NCBI RefSeq assembly: GCF_003014595.1
Contig: NZ_PYGK01000002.1
Span: 393,555-457,554 of the forward strand
From: Chitinophaga ginsengisoli
GTDB lineage: Bacteria; Bacteroidota; Bacteroidia; Chitinophagales; Chitinophagaceae
Direction: 5' to 3'
DNA length: 64,000 nucleotides
In this document: positions 15,973-25,084 of the stretch, in pieces
Layout: each line of letters opens with the position of its first letter
Position numbering within the stretch: the stretch's first letter is position 1
Position numbers and translations under genes: made by a program
Notes under the pieces: generated by a model
Databases searched by the model: none
What the model saw: the letters and a program-made list of their open reading frames with translations, nothing else
Told to the model about the DNA's origin: nothing

Positions 15973-17226
15973 ATGCAAACATTAAAAAGAGCTGTCATTA
16001 CCGGTCTGGGCGCACTGACGCCTATTGGTAATAATGTGACTGATTTCTGGAACAACCTGATAGCAGGTAAGAGCGGAGCTGCGCGTATTACAAAGTTCAA
16101 TCCGGCCCCTTTCAGAACGCAGTTTGCCTGTGAACTAAAGGACTATGATCCGGCGAAATTGCTGGACCGGAATGATATACGCAAGACAGACCCATTTACA
16201 CAATATGCATTGATTGCTGCACAAGAGGCGGTGACAGATTCAGGACTGGATTTCTCTAAAATGGATCCGTTTGACAGTGGTGTTATCTGGGGTTCTGGTC
16301 AGGGAGGTATGCAGACCTTTGAGGAACAGGTAAAGGAATATACCCTGGGTAATTATGTACCGCGTTTCAATCCTTACTTCGTGCCTAAGCTCATCGCTAA
16401 TATGGCGTCAGGCATGATCTCTATCAGGTTTGGTCTGATGGGTATCAATTATACGACTGTTTCGGCCTGCTCGACTTCGAATACTGCTATTATGGACGCA
16501 TTGAACTACATCAGGCTGGGCAAGGCGAAAGTGATCATTACAGGAGGCTCTGAGGCACCGATCACGGAGGCTTCTGTGGGCGGATTCTGTGCCATGAAAG
16601 CGATGTCGACCAGGAATGATGATCCGGCTACTGCATCCAGGCCATTTGATACGGAAAGAGATGGTTTTGTGATGGGTGAAGGTGCAGCTGCACTGGTGCT
16701 GGAAGAATATGAACATGCGGTAGCCAGAGGCGCGCATATTTATGCCGAAGTGGTAGGCGCTGCTATGACGGCTGATGCCTATCATATGACGGCTACACAT
16801 CCTGAGGGATTGGGTGCTTTAAGAGCGATGAAAAGTGCGCTGGAAGATGCTGAGCTTACGCCGCAGGACGTGGACTATCTGAATGCACATGCTACCTCTA
16901 CTCCGGTAGGAGATCTGAGTGAGCTGGCTGCTATCAGGGCATTGTTTGGGGAAGCACCGCAACATTTGTCTATCAGTGCGACCAAATCCATGACAGGTCA
17001 TCTGCTGGGAGCTGCTGGTGCCATTGAAGCGATTGCTTCGGTATTGAGCATCAACAACGGTATTGTTCCTCCTACTATCAATACGACGAACCTAGATCCT
17101 GCTATTCCTGCAGGTTTACAGATTGTATTGGGTAAGGCCGTACAAAAGAAGATCAGCGTAGCGATGAGCAACACCTTTGGGTTTGGCGGCCATAATGGTA
17201 TTGTGGTGTTCAGGGAAGTGAAGTGA
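15973..17226 (+). CDS. fabF: Beta-ketoacyl-ACP synthase II (FabF family)
   Basis: A 417-aa condensing enzyme of the KAS I/II type, catalysing decarboxylative condensation of malonyl-ACP with acyl-ACP. The catalytic triad is C166 (SACSTSN), H306 (NAHATSTPVGD) and H343 (SMTGHLLGAAG). The glycine-rich C-terminus NTFGFGGHNG is present. Length is standard. It stands alone, without acpP, fabG or fabD beside it, so it is either a second paralogue or a housekeeping copy split from the usual cluster. The upstream gap is AT-rich and holds the hairpin repeat. Confidence 0.93.
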   Translation: MQTLKRAVITGLGALTPIGNNVTDFWNNLIAGKSGAARITKFNPAPFRTQFACELKDYDPAKLLDRNDIRKTDPFTQYALIAAQEAVTDSGLDFSKMDPFDSGVIWGSGQGGMQTFEEQVKEYTLGNYVPRFNPYFVPKLIANMASGMISIRFGLMGINYTTVSACSTSNTAIMDALNYIRLGKAKVIITGGSEAPITEASVGGFCAMKAMSTRNDDPATASRPFDTERDGFVMGEGAAALVLEEYEHAVARGAHIYAEVVGAAMTADAYHMTATHPEGLGALRAMKSALEDAELTPQDVDYLNAHATSTPVGDLSELAAIRALFGEAPQHLSISATKSMTGHLLGAAGAIEAIASVLSINNGIVPPTINTTNLDPAIPAGLQIVLGKAVQKKISVAMSNTFGFGGHNGIVVFREVK

Positions 17227-17253
17227 TTCGTCACCCACGATCTCATACAATCA

Positions 17254-17481
17254 CTATTTCCCTTTCAGGGGAGTGAGCAGCCCCGTAAGGCCGTTCGACT
17301 TTATTTCATACAGCGTAGCCAGCAACATCCCCAGTTTGCCTTGTGGAAACCCTTTACGCTGAAACCATTCCAGGTAAGAAACCGGCAAGTCACACAGCAA
17401 TACATCCTTATACTTACCGTATGGCATCTTCATTGTTACCAGCTGATTAAATATTTCCCTGTCCGGTTGTGCAAATTCCAT
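17254..17481 (-). CDS. DUF3820 family small protein
   Basis: A 75-residue protein when started at ATG 17481 (MEFAQPDREIF); an in-frame start at 17556 would add 25 residues not expected for the family. The core MKMPYGKYKDVLLCDLPVSYLEWFQRKGFPQGKLG is near-diagnostic for DUF3820, shown here split: PYGKYK, LCDLPVSYLEWF, KGFPQGKLG. The fold is small and its role is uncertain. It converges on fabF with a 27-nt gap. Confidence 0.85.
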   Translation of the reverse strand: MEFAQPDREIFNQLVTMKMPYGKYKDVLLCDLPVSYLEWFQRKGFPQGKLGMLLATLYEIKSNGLTGLLTPLKGK

Positions 17482-17899
17482 TACTGATTGATTTAAAGTC
17501 TGATTCCTCACAAATATAGGATGAGAAATGTCGAGTGATGAAAAAACTTTTAACATTTCTTTGGCTTTCTAAATCCGTCTGCCATCTTCGTACGTAAGTA
17601 AGTACATTATTAGAATTATTCTATATCTGTGCTTGTAGAACAGCATTTTTGGGGGACAATCTTTTTGAGGCAATACATTTTGAATTTATGTTGAATTTCC
17701 TTGTAATGAGGTCAATCCTGCTATGCTTTTTTCTTTACCTATATAAATGAGTTTTTTTCATTTTGCAGTTTTTGTAAACTTTTTGATTAAACATCCCCCC
17801 AGAAGAGTGGTTATTCAGAAAATAAGGTTACAGCTCTCCCGTAGCTGTAGCCTTTTTCTTTTTATGTTTTCATGCATTATGCTTCCATACAATGCGCTA
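17482..17899. other. Intergenic region without supported gene
   Basis: AT-rich 418-nt stretch between two minus-strand genes. It must hold the promoter of the DUF3820 gene, but I see no convincing -7/-33 pair. AAGTAAGTA at 17596-17604 repeats one half of the TetR dyad at 15071-15090 but its partner half is missing. A short + strand frame here runs into the next gene and is not supported. Confidence 0.4.
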
Positions 17900-19123
17900 T
17901 CACAACCAACCCCGCTCCTTCCAGGAACTGATCACTTTTCCGGTTACACCACATTCCCGTAGCACATCTTCAAAATCTTCCATTTCCATTCCCCAGTCTA
18001 CAGCATATGCTGCAAATTCTTCTCCTACAGGCAGTCGGCCGAACAATTTCTCTGTGGTGAGAATATGTGCCACTTTACGCAGCAATACACTTCCCATTTC
18101 CCATTTTTCCTCTTTGCTAATGACCTGCATCAACTGTGTAAATGGCCGCTCAAATTTCTCAGATGCAATCTCGAGATAGGCATGATCAAGTTCTGTAGCC
18201 AGGAAGATGAGATCAAAAATATCTTCATCTGGATGTTGTTTGGAGATCTTTTTTGTGAAGGCTACTGAACGGGGTGACAGTGAAGGAATATAAACATCCG
18301 CGTAATGATAACTCATTTCCAGCAGCGATAAAGGCGTTTCCACTTCATGCGTCTCCAGTGCATCTGTGATGGCGATTGCCATACTTTCTGCAACGGTAGC
18401 CATTAATGTCTGGATGTTCAATTTTTCTTCCGGCCGGACATAAGACAATCTACTTACACCAGATGCATAGACTGTTCTAATCTCCTCCAGGATACCGTCG
18501 CTGTTATATTTATAGCTATTTTCGTATTCGGATTCACCGGTGCCGGGTGTGATACTCAGGCAATGCCCTTTTTCAATACGTCCTGCAGACAGTTCATATT
18601 TCTCCATGCTGCAAACAAGGGAATGCTCCTGATCAATGATACTGGCTATTTTCTCTGCTTCATCCATATCGGTGTAAACATCTCCTTCTCCCCTGCCAAT
18701 GACACGTAAAGACTGATATGCCACTTTCTGTCCGTTCTCATCATACTGGACCCTTTTGATGCCTGATGGTATTTTAGTCGCGGTATTATACTCTACATAT
18801 TCGATCCATTCTTTACCATAGGAATAGTAGCCCTGCCAGGATTCATTAGTAACAGCATGACCATAGGAAGTATAACAGGGTAATCCGTCGGCAGAGAAGC
18901 CATAAAAATGATAGTCGTTGATCTCCCTGACTGCAGCTACAGGAAACAATTTCTCCTCCGGTTGCAGAAAGGCAGGCGTACCATAGTCTTCAAGGTGATA
19001 CCGAAAGCCCGGAATATATTTTTCGGAGGTGACGTTGGTTTTATACTGCTGTAAGCGATCAAACTCTTGAAATGCCTGTTTCCATCGGGATAGTAGGTTC
19101 TGCTTCAGTATTTCCAGGGACAT
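17900..19123 (-). CDS. Unknown 407-aa cytoplasmic protein
   Basis: I do not recognise this protein. It begins MSLEILKQNLLSRWKQAFQEFDRL and has no signal peptide or membrane helix. The first 250 residues are rich in tyrosine and glycine turns (YHFYGFSADGLPCYTSYGHAV, written here in part), suggesting a beta-rich domain resembling repeated YD/WG-type strands: for instance QGYYSYGKEWIEYVEYN and YENSYKYNSDGILEE. The last 150 residues are helical. It is flanked by long intergenic regions and has no obvious partner. A self-protection or immunity-type role would fit the style of protein but is pure speculation. Confidence 0.75.
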   Translation of the reverse strand: MSLEILKQNLLSRWKQAFQEFDRLQQYKTNVTSEKYIPGFRYHLEDYGTPAFLQPEEKLFPVAAVREINDYHFYGFSADGLPCYTSYGHAVTNESWQGYYSYGKEWIEYVEYNTATKIPSGIKRVQYDENGQKVAYQSLRVIGRGEGDVYTDMDEAEKIASIIDQEHSLVCSMEKYELSAGRIEKGHCLSITPGTGESEYENSYKYNSDGILEEIRTVYASGVSRLSYVRPEEKLNIQTLMATVAESMAIAITDALETHEVETPLSLLEMSYHYADVYIPSLSPRSVAFTKKISKQHPDEDIFDLIFLATELDHAYLEIASEKFERPFTQLMQVISKEEKWEMGSVLLRKVAHILTTEKLFGRLPVGEEFAAYAVDWGMEMEDFEDVLRECGVTGKVISSWKERGWL

Positions 19124-19204
19124 TCTTCTACATTTTGAATAAAAATAATATTTTAAACGAAAAGATGCTACTTGCTTTGTTCAATTGGTTTACAGGATAT
19201 TATA

Positions 19205-19240
19205 AAGCCTGCCAAAAAGTTTAAACGTTCTGGCGGGCTT
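19205..19240. other. Hairpin upstream of the unknown 407-aa gene
   Basis: AAGCCTGCCA (19205-19214) pairs with TGGCGGGCTT (19231-19240) with one wobble, and the interior contains the palindrome GTTTAAAC. There is no strong U-run on either strand. It lies about 80 bp upstream of the start of the minus-strand gene, so it may be a leader or operator structure or a weak terminator. Confidence 0.4.
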
Positions 19241-19457
19241 AACTGGAGTGATTATGACTCCTATCTATTCAATTTTAAATGGTTGTGTATATATCTGCTC
19301 TCATACACCTGCTGTTTTAACGCCTATACGGGCGTAAAAAAAAGATTCTCCTGTCAGGGTAGCTGGAATGGTCACACTGAGCGTAACAGGGGCTGTAATG
19401 TCCCCTATTTGCGCTGCGAATATGCTGATGCTGATGAATTCTCCCGCTAAGTAGCCT

Positions 19458-19597
19458 CGGTTTCAGTATGGGATGGCGGTCGGCGCCTCTCTGGAATGCT
19501 ATTGGGCGTTGTCAAGCGAATCGGGCATGGATATCTATTGGGCAGCACCCGTCGTGTCACCGGAGAGCCGAAGGCCCGCCATTCCCATCTGAAACCG
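19458..19597. repeat. 140-bp hairpin repeat, copy 2
   Basis: Same plan as the copy at 15686-15824: CGGTTTCAG (19458-19466) with CTGAAACCG (19589-19597), then ATGGGA and TGGCGG (19468-19479) pairing with CCGCCA and TCCCAT (19576-19588) around a single bulged T, then CTCTCTGG with CCGGAGAG. Relative to copy 1, two adjacent base pairs of the middle stem differ on both sides (CC/GG to TG/CA), keeping pairing. The loop keeps TTGTCAAGCGAAT. Orientation is the same as copy 1. Confidence 0.8.
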
Positions 19598-19800
19598 CTT
19601 GCTACTTTCGCTGTTCCTGTTACTGGTTGACAGTCCGCCCTTTTTATGTTGCAATGAAGATGCGGCATAACCGGCATAATCGGCAAATACGGCAATGAAG
19701 TACGCTTTAAACCCGGCTTTGATAGGACGTTAATACGGCGTATCCATGAAGTATAGTACATTCGTAACAGGTCATTTTTTTATTTTAAAACCTGAATCTT

Positions 19801-20355
19801 ATGGCAAAGTTTGTGGGAGGTCCCCCTCCATTTGTAGGCACCAGAGATAATGTGACGATATATGTCATGAATGGAGAATATTTTATCCGCAGTAAAAGTT
19901 CGCTTACAGGGAAACGTGTGAAGCGTGATCCGGCATTTGCAAGAACAATGGAATATGCGGGTTGGTTGAAAAAAGCGGCAGTGATTGCTTCACTTGTTTA
20001 CAGGCAGCTCCCGGAGAATGGACGGGTGTATAGACAATACCGGGAACTGGTTGGAAAGGCCATGAGGCTGCTGAAAGAGGGATTTGATGTGGATGCTGTA
20101 TTGATTGTGTTGGAAGCGGGTTATTTACCAGATAAATTATCTGATGATTTGCCTGAAGAAGATAACACTTTTGTCCGGTGTGCAGAGTTGGATAAATCCT
20201 ATAAAGAAAGGAGTGCTGACAAAAAGAGAGGTATTGTTTTGTATCAGGTATTTGAGAAAGAAGCGTCTGTAAAAAGGCGGAAGTCTATAGGTAGCGGTAG
20301 GTTCCAGGTAGAACGTTCTACCATTCAAACCCGATGTACAGTTTTCAAATCATAG
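19801..20355 (+). CDS. Unknown basic 184-aa protein
   Basis: Begins MAKFVGGPPPFVGTRDNVTI and continues with YVMNGEYFIRSKSSLTGKRV. It is lysine/arginine-rich, without signal peptide or membrane segment. The opening glycine-rich strand followed by a compact helical part (FARTMEYAGWLKKAAVIASL) looks like a small recurring family I have seen unnamed in Chitinophaga-type genomes, but I cannot attach a function. It stands alone between two long intergenic regions. The last 30 residues (KRRKSIGSGRF onward) look unstructured. Confidence 0.7.
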   Translation: MAKFVGGPPPFVGTRDNVTIYVMNGEYFIRSKSSLTGKRVKRDPAFARTMEYAGWLKKAAVIASLVYRQLPENGRVYRQYRELVGKAMRLLKEGFDVDAVLIVLEAGYLPDKLSDDLPEEDNTFVRCAELDKSYKERSADKKRGIVLYQVFEKEASVKRRKSIGSGRFQVERSTIQTRCTVFKS

Positions 20356-20670
20356 GCTGCCGCTAAAGTAAACAAAGTAATCCAGGCCAATCCGTTTTAA
20401 TGTGTTCACATGTCGGTCTCCTGACTGCGGAATCGTCTCAAAACAACCTATATCAGTGATGGCAACCATATATCTACAGTGAATTAATAATGAAACCATT
20501 ACAAGTAAATCAGCCCGCTGTAAGCGCCGTATTTTCTATATTTTCTCCGTACTACTTGCCCGTTTGAGCTGACTTCACTTCCTTTGGTATACCACGGATG
20601 AAAAAATATTTCCACGTTGCTGATACTGTGCCGTTCCACGAAAATTCCATGTCTCTAAATACCTACCATA
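20356..20670 (+). other. Upstream region of the GH87-like gene
   Basis: 315 nt with no supported gene. It presumably carries the promoter of the large secreted enzyme. TTTG occurrences exist around 20560-20590 but I cannot place a -7/-33 pair with confidence, and I see no strong dyad. Confidence 0.35.
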
Positions 20671-23600
20671 ATGAGAAAACCCGTTCCCTCGAAAGCGCGG
20701 TATTCCGCGTCCATTACGCAGGCTGACCCTGCCCGGTTTAAGCACCTCAGGAAGATTTCCGTATGGTGCCGGTTTACACTTTTCATGCTGCTCATGCTGC
20801 CCGGCATGGCGTCCTTTGCGCAGAGTGATGGATTGCCCCGCGGTGCATACCAGTTGCCCTACACACGCTATGAGGCAGAAAATGCCACGCTCGATGGCGG
20901 TGCAGCATTGCAGCAATCACCTCAATTCATTCAGACAGACATTGCCTCGGAGGCTTCTGACCAGAAGTATGTGAGCCTCAACAGCAACAATGCCAGCGTT
21001 GAATGGACACTAACACAGGCAGCCCAGGGTGTGACACTTCGTTTTACCATGCCGGATGATAATACCGGTGCAGGGAGAAGTGGTACGCTTGGTCTGTATG
21101 TGAATGGAACCAAGGTGAGAAATATCAACCTCTCCTCCTACTGGGCGTACCAGTATTTTCCGGCTGCAGATCCGGTGCAGACGCCCGGAGGCAAGACCTT
21201 TATGCGCTTTGATGAAGTGCATTTCCGGCTGGATAATCCGCTGAATGCGGGTGATAAACTCAGCATCCGCAAAGACAATGGAGATGCCATTAACTACGGC
21301 GTTGACTTCGTTGAACTGGAACCTGTTCCTGGAGCCTTGACTCAGCCAGCTAATTTTCTTTCAGTGACAGATTATGGCGCTGTCGCCAATGATCAGACAG
21401 ACGATTTTGCGGCCTTTAATGCCTGTATTGCTGCTGCTTCAGCACAGGGTAAACATGTGTATATTCCGGCTGGTCGTTTCATGTTGAGTGACAAGCTGGC
21501 CCTGAATGTCAGCAACATGAAGATACAGGGCGCTGGCATCTGGTATACGGAAGTATACTTCTCGACTGACAAGCAATTTTATGGCGGTTTTATGGGGCGT
21601 GCCAGCAATGTGGAGATCTCCAATTTTACGCTAAGCACCATCAATAACGACCGTCTGAAATATGATGAGTCTAATCCAAGATTGCCAGGTGAGATGTATA
21701 AGACCTATAAGGGGTTTATGGGAACCTACGGTACTGGTTCCCGTATACATGATATCTGGGTAGAACACTTTGAGTGTGGCTTCTGGATAGCAGGTTATGA
21801 TCCTCCGTATCCGATCGATATTACCAGGGACCTGGTGATTTCAAAATGCCGTATCAGGAATAACTATGCGGATGGGGTGAACTTCTGTCAGGGTACTTCG
21901 AATTCTGTAGTAGAGCAATGTAGTGTGCGGAATAACGGCGATGATGGTCTTGCGGTATGGCCTGCTAATGCGGCGGGCAACAATGAGACCTGTCGCAATA
22001 ACATCTTCCGATATAATACTATCGAGAACAACTGGCGTGCAGGGAGTATCGCGCTCTTTGGTGGTACTGGGCATGAGATCCATCATAACTACATCAAAGA
22101 TGGTGTGGGTGGTTCTGCCATCCGTTTTACCAATGATTTCCCTGGGTTTACGTTTGAGTATCCCGGCGATGTGATCAAGGTGTATGAAAACACGATGACA
22201 GGTTGTGGTACCAGTTATGACCTGTGGAATCAGAAGCGAGGGGCTATTGAGTTTTATGCTGGTGGCAGTGGCATCTTCAACATGCAGTTTGACAATAATA
22301 CTATTCTGCGTTCTCAGCGGGATGGCATACAGATATATGGGAATAACCTGCATCACCTGGTGTTCAACAATACAACTATTGATGGTACCGGGTTAGATCC
22401 TGTTGTACGTGATGTACCGGCAGATGTCTATGGTGGTTTCGGATTGTATGTGCAGGCGGGCTCGCAGACGGCTACGTTCAACAATCTGACTGTTACCAAT
22501 GCGGAGTCAGGTGCGTATATCAACCGTAATACCAATTTCCAGCTGATCATTCAGAACATCAATATTCCGGTATCAGGTGTTGCGATAAAGCCTGCAAATG
22601 ATACAACGCTTACTGAAGGACAGACCTTGCAGCTGACAGCGGATATTATACCAGTAGATGCGACTAATAAGAATGTGACCTGGAGTAGTTCCAATACATC
22701 GGTAGCAACAGTGGATGCAACGGGTAAAGTGACGGCACTGGGATTTGGTACAGCTAATATTACCGTGACTACGGGCAGTGGTAATTTTACAGCTACCAGG
22801 AAGGTGAGCATTCTACCGGGCGTAAATGTAGTTGCAACGATCCCTAATGCTTCTGAGAATGGTACAGCGGGCAGGTTTACTGTCAGCACCTCTTCTCTGT
22901 CGCAGAGTATCAATGTGAAGTATACTGTTGCCGGTACAGCCAGCGCCAGCGATTATACGGCTAGTCCTGCGTTGAGTGGTACTATTACATTAACACCGGC
23001 GCAGCCTTCTGCTGTGATCAATATTACACCCGTGAATGATGCTGTGTTTGAAGGTCCGGAGACACTGCGTTTAACCTTGCAGAAAGACGCTTCTTATAAT
23101 CTGGGTGGTGATACTGTAGCAGTGATCACTATTGCAGATAATGATAATCCGCCTTGTGTATCGCCGGTGATAGCGCAAGTGTCGGGCACTCCTCCTGTGA
23201 TCGATGCTACAATTGATGGCGCCTGGGCGATTGCTCCTGTGCGGAATATCAGCAATGTTGTGTTGGGTAGTCTTCCGTCAGATTATGCAGGCAAATGGAG
23301 AGCACTGTATGACAATAATAATCTTTACCTGTTGGTAGAAGTGAATGATGCTACGAGAATCTCTGATTCCGGTGCCAGCTGGTGGGAAGATGATGTAGTG
23401 GAGATATTTATCGACGGTGATAATAACAAAGGAGCTACTTATGACGGTGCGAATGATTTTCAGCTGGGTTTCCGCTGGAATGATAATACGGTGCATACGG
23501 GAGGTAATTCTGTGACCAGGATGACTGGCATCAGCTATAACCAGTATGCTACGGCGACAGGTTATAATCTCGAAGTGGCTATTCCATGGACAACTATTGG

Positions 23601-24918
23601 TACTACTCCTTCACTGGGTAAACCATTGGGATTGGATGTGCAGATAGACGATGACGATAACAATGGTACCCGTGATGCACAGATTGCATCTTTTGCAACG
23701 AATACGACAGCGTTTTCTAATCCGTCTGTATTTGGTACTGTTTACCTGACAACGTGCAGCGGCACACCTAATCAGCCGCCTGTAGCGAATGCAGGTGCAG
23801 ATGTTACACTGGCGGCTAATACGACCACGGTGACTTTACAGGGTACAGGATCTGATCCGGAAGGTAATACAGTTACTTATAGCTGGACAAAAGTGAGCGG
23901 TCCGGCGGTAACGTTCAGCAATGCTGCGATTGCTAATCCGGTTGTTTCAGGATTGACCAATGGCGGCACGTATGTATTCCAGTTGACAGTCAGCGATGGT
24001 AGTCTGACGGCTAGTGACCAGGTGCAGGTTACAGTGGGTACTGTTACTGATCCTAATCAGCCGGGAACGATACAGGCACGTCCGGCGTCTGGTACGATTA
24101 CGGTGAATGGTAGTCTGAGTGAAAGCAGCTGGAATTTATCACAGACGATCAGTAAGGTGACAACCGGCTCTCCTAACAATACGGCTACTTTTGGTGTACT
24201 CTGGGATGCTAATAATCTCTACATTGGTGTGAAGGTGCTGGATGGGTCATTATATTCAGATTCACCCGATCCGTGGGACAATGATGCCGTGGAGATATTC
24301 ATCGATGCAAATAATAACAAGCTGAGTGTGTTTGATGGAAAGGATAATCAGTTCATCAAGGCATATAATAGCAGTGCGCTGTTTAGTAAGGTGGCAGTAA
24401 CGGGTGTACAACATGCGTATGCAGCTATCAGCGGAGGTTATACTGTAGAGATCAGCATTCCATGGTCGCAGTTGGGTATTACGCCAGCAGCGGGTGTATC
24501 GTTTGGTTTTGATGCGGGTTATGATGATGATGATAATGGAGGATCGCGTGATGGTCAGGCGGTATGGTTTGGCAACCTGTACAACTATGAGAATACATCA
24601 GGTTATGGTACTGTGATACTGGCTAATGCAGCGGCAGTTGGTGCGATGGCAGTTACACATGATGATGTTGTAGCGGAGAAAGCGCCTGAAATCCTTATCC
24701 TGCCTAATCCGGCAACTGATGGACAGGCAAAGATTATGATCTCCAATCATAGTGGTAAGGGTTATGTGTTTGTGTATGACTTGAATGGCAAGCAGGTGTA
24801 TACTGCGAAAGCGCAAGCGGAAGTACGGCTGAATCTTCCGCAGTTACCGAAAGGAGTATATGTGGTGAAATATGTGTCGGGAGAAAAAGTGATCACGAAG
24901 AAATTGCTGATACAGTAA
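20671..24918 (+). CDS. Secreted multidomain GH87-like glucanase with T9SS sorting domain
   Basis: A 1415-aa exported protein. A long N-region leads to a hydrophobic signal segment (about 34-50, ending ASFAQ). A CBM6/35-like module follows (about 63-218, YEAENATLDGG). A right-handed beta-helix (about 226-630) carries ADGVNF with D401 and NNGDDGLAVW with D424/D425, the acidic cluster expected of GH87 alpha-1,3-glucanases/mycodextranases. Then come a BIG2 Ig-like domain (about 633-715), a Calx-beta domain (about 720-825), a CBM9-like domain (about 830-1030), a PKD/K319-like domain (about 1035-1125), a second CBM9-like domain and a C-terminal type IX sorting domain (PNPATDGQAKI to KKLLIQ). It probably attacks alpha-1,3-glucan of fungal walls or biofilms. 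The GH87 call is from motif memory; a different beta-helix polysaccharidase is the alternative. Confidence 0.82.
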   Translation: MRKPVPSKARYSASITQADPARFKHLRKISVWCRFTLFMLLMLPGMASFAQSDGLPRGAYQLPYTRYEAENATLDGGAALQQSPQFIQTDIASEASDQKYVSLNSNNASVEWTLTQAAQGVTLRFTMPDDNTGAGRSGTLGLYVNGTKVRNINLSSYWAYQYFPAADPVQTPGGKTFMRFDEVHFRLDNPLNAGDKLSIRKDNGDAINYGVDFVELEPVPGALTQPANFLSVTDYGAVANDQTDDFAAFNACIAAASAQGKHVYIPAGRFMLSDKLALNVSNMKIQGAGIWYTEVYFSTDKQFYGGFMGRASNVEISNFTLSTINNDRLKYDESNPRLPGEMYKTYKGFMGTYGTGSRIHDIWVEHFECGFWIAGYDPPYPIDITRDLVISKCRIRNNYADGVNFCQGTSNSVVEQCSVRNNGDDGLAVWPANAAGNNETCRNNIFRYNTIENNWRAGSIALFGGTGHEIHHNYIKDGVGGSAIRFTNDFPGFTFEYPGDVIKVYENTMTGCGTSYDLWNQKRGAIEFYAGGSGIFNMQFDNNTILRSQRDGIQIYGNNLHHLVFNNTTIDGTGLDPVVRDVPADVYGGFGLYVQAGSQTATFNNLTVTNAESGAYINRNTNFQLIIQNINIPVSGVAIKPANDTTLTEGQTLQLTADIIPVDATNKNVTWSSSNTSVATVDATGKVTALGFGTANITVTTGSGNFTATRKVSILPGVNVVATIPNASENGTAGRFTVSTSSLSQSINVKYTVAGTASASDYTASPALSGTITLTPAQPSAVINITPVNDAVFEGPETLRLTLQKDASYNLGGDTVAVITIADNDNPPCVSPVIAQVSGTPPVIDATIDGAWAIAPVRNISNVVLGSLPSDYAGKWRALYDNNNLYLLVEVNDATRISDSGASWWEDDVVEIFIDGDNNKGATYDGANDFQLGFRWNDNTVHTGGNSVTRMTGISYNQYATATGYNLEVAIPWTTIGTTPSLGKPLGLDVQIDDDDNNGTRDAQIASFATNTTAFSNPSVFGTVYLTTCSGTPNQPPVANAGADVTLAANTTTVTLQGTGSDPEGNTVTYSWTKVSGPAVTFSNAAIANPVVSGLTNGGTYVFQLTVSDGSLTASDQVQVTVGTVTDPNQPGTIQARPASGTITVNGSLSESSWNLSQTISKVTTGSPNNTATFGVLWDANNLYIGVKVLDGSLYSDSPDPWDNDAVEIFIDANNNKLSVFDGKDNQFIKAYNSSALFSKVAVTGVQHAYAAISGGYTVEISIPWSQLGITPAAGVSFGFDAGYDDDDNGGSRDGQAVWFGNLYNYENTSGYGTVILANAAAVGAMAVTHDDVVAEKAPEILILPNPATDGQAKIMISNHSGKGYVFVYDLNGKQVYTAKAQAEVRLNLPQLPKGVYVVKYVSGEKVITKKLLIQ

Positions 24919-24931
24919 GATCGTCATTACT

Positions 24932-24970
24932 AAAAAAAGGAACGCCTGCTTCGGGAACGGAGCGGGCGTT
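24932..24970 (-). terminator. Intrinsic terminator after the paired membrane-protein genes
   Basis: AACGCCTGCT (24941-24950) pairs with AGCGGGCGTT (24961-24970) with one wobble. Read on the minus strand it is followed by CC and seven T. It closes the minus-strand pair starting at 25842 and, lacking a good U-run on the + side, acts at most weakly for the glucanase gene. Confidence 0.75.
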
Positions 24971-25084
24971 TCTGTGTATGTATCGATATATGCTGAAGGT
25001 GCCTGGCCTTTTACCATAGCACCTGGAGCTGGAGGTGTAAACAATAGAGAAGACCGGTATAGGGATATGGGACAGCCCCATTGT

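Larger units (their letters stand above)
19124..19800. other. Long intergenic region with hairpin and repeat
   Basis: 677 nt without a credible gene. It holds a hairpin (19205-19240), the second copy of the 140-bp hairpin repeat (19458-19597), and a short degenerate tandem at about 19663-19696 in which CGGCATAA-like units follow each other at a 9-10 nt spacing. The minus-strand frame through the repeat (about 19447-19761) is not judged real because it is created by the repeat itself. Confidence 0.5.

Noticed and set aside
17585..17605. AAGTAAGTA resembling a half-site of the TetR dyad at 15071-15090
   Set aside because: The opposite half-site at the right distance does not match (TCTTCGTAC against TACTTACTT), so no dyad exists.
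17747..17962. + strand frame of 71 aa with a signal-like hydrophobic stretch
   Set aside because: Runs into the end of the 407-aa gene on the other strand, lacks a domain after the hydrophobic part and looks like chance in AT-rich DNA.
19447..19761. Minus-strand frame of 104 aa through hairpin repeat copy 2
   Set aside because: Arg/Pro/Thr-rich composition without a fold; explained by the repeat. No start signal or conserved protein motif.
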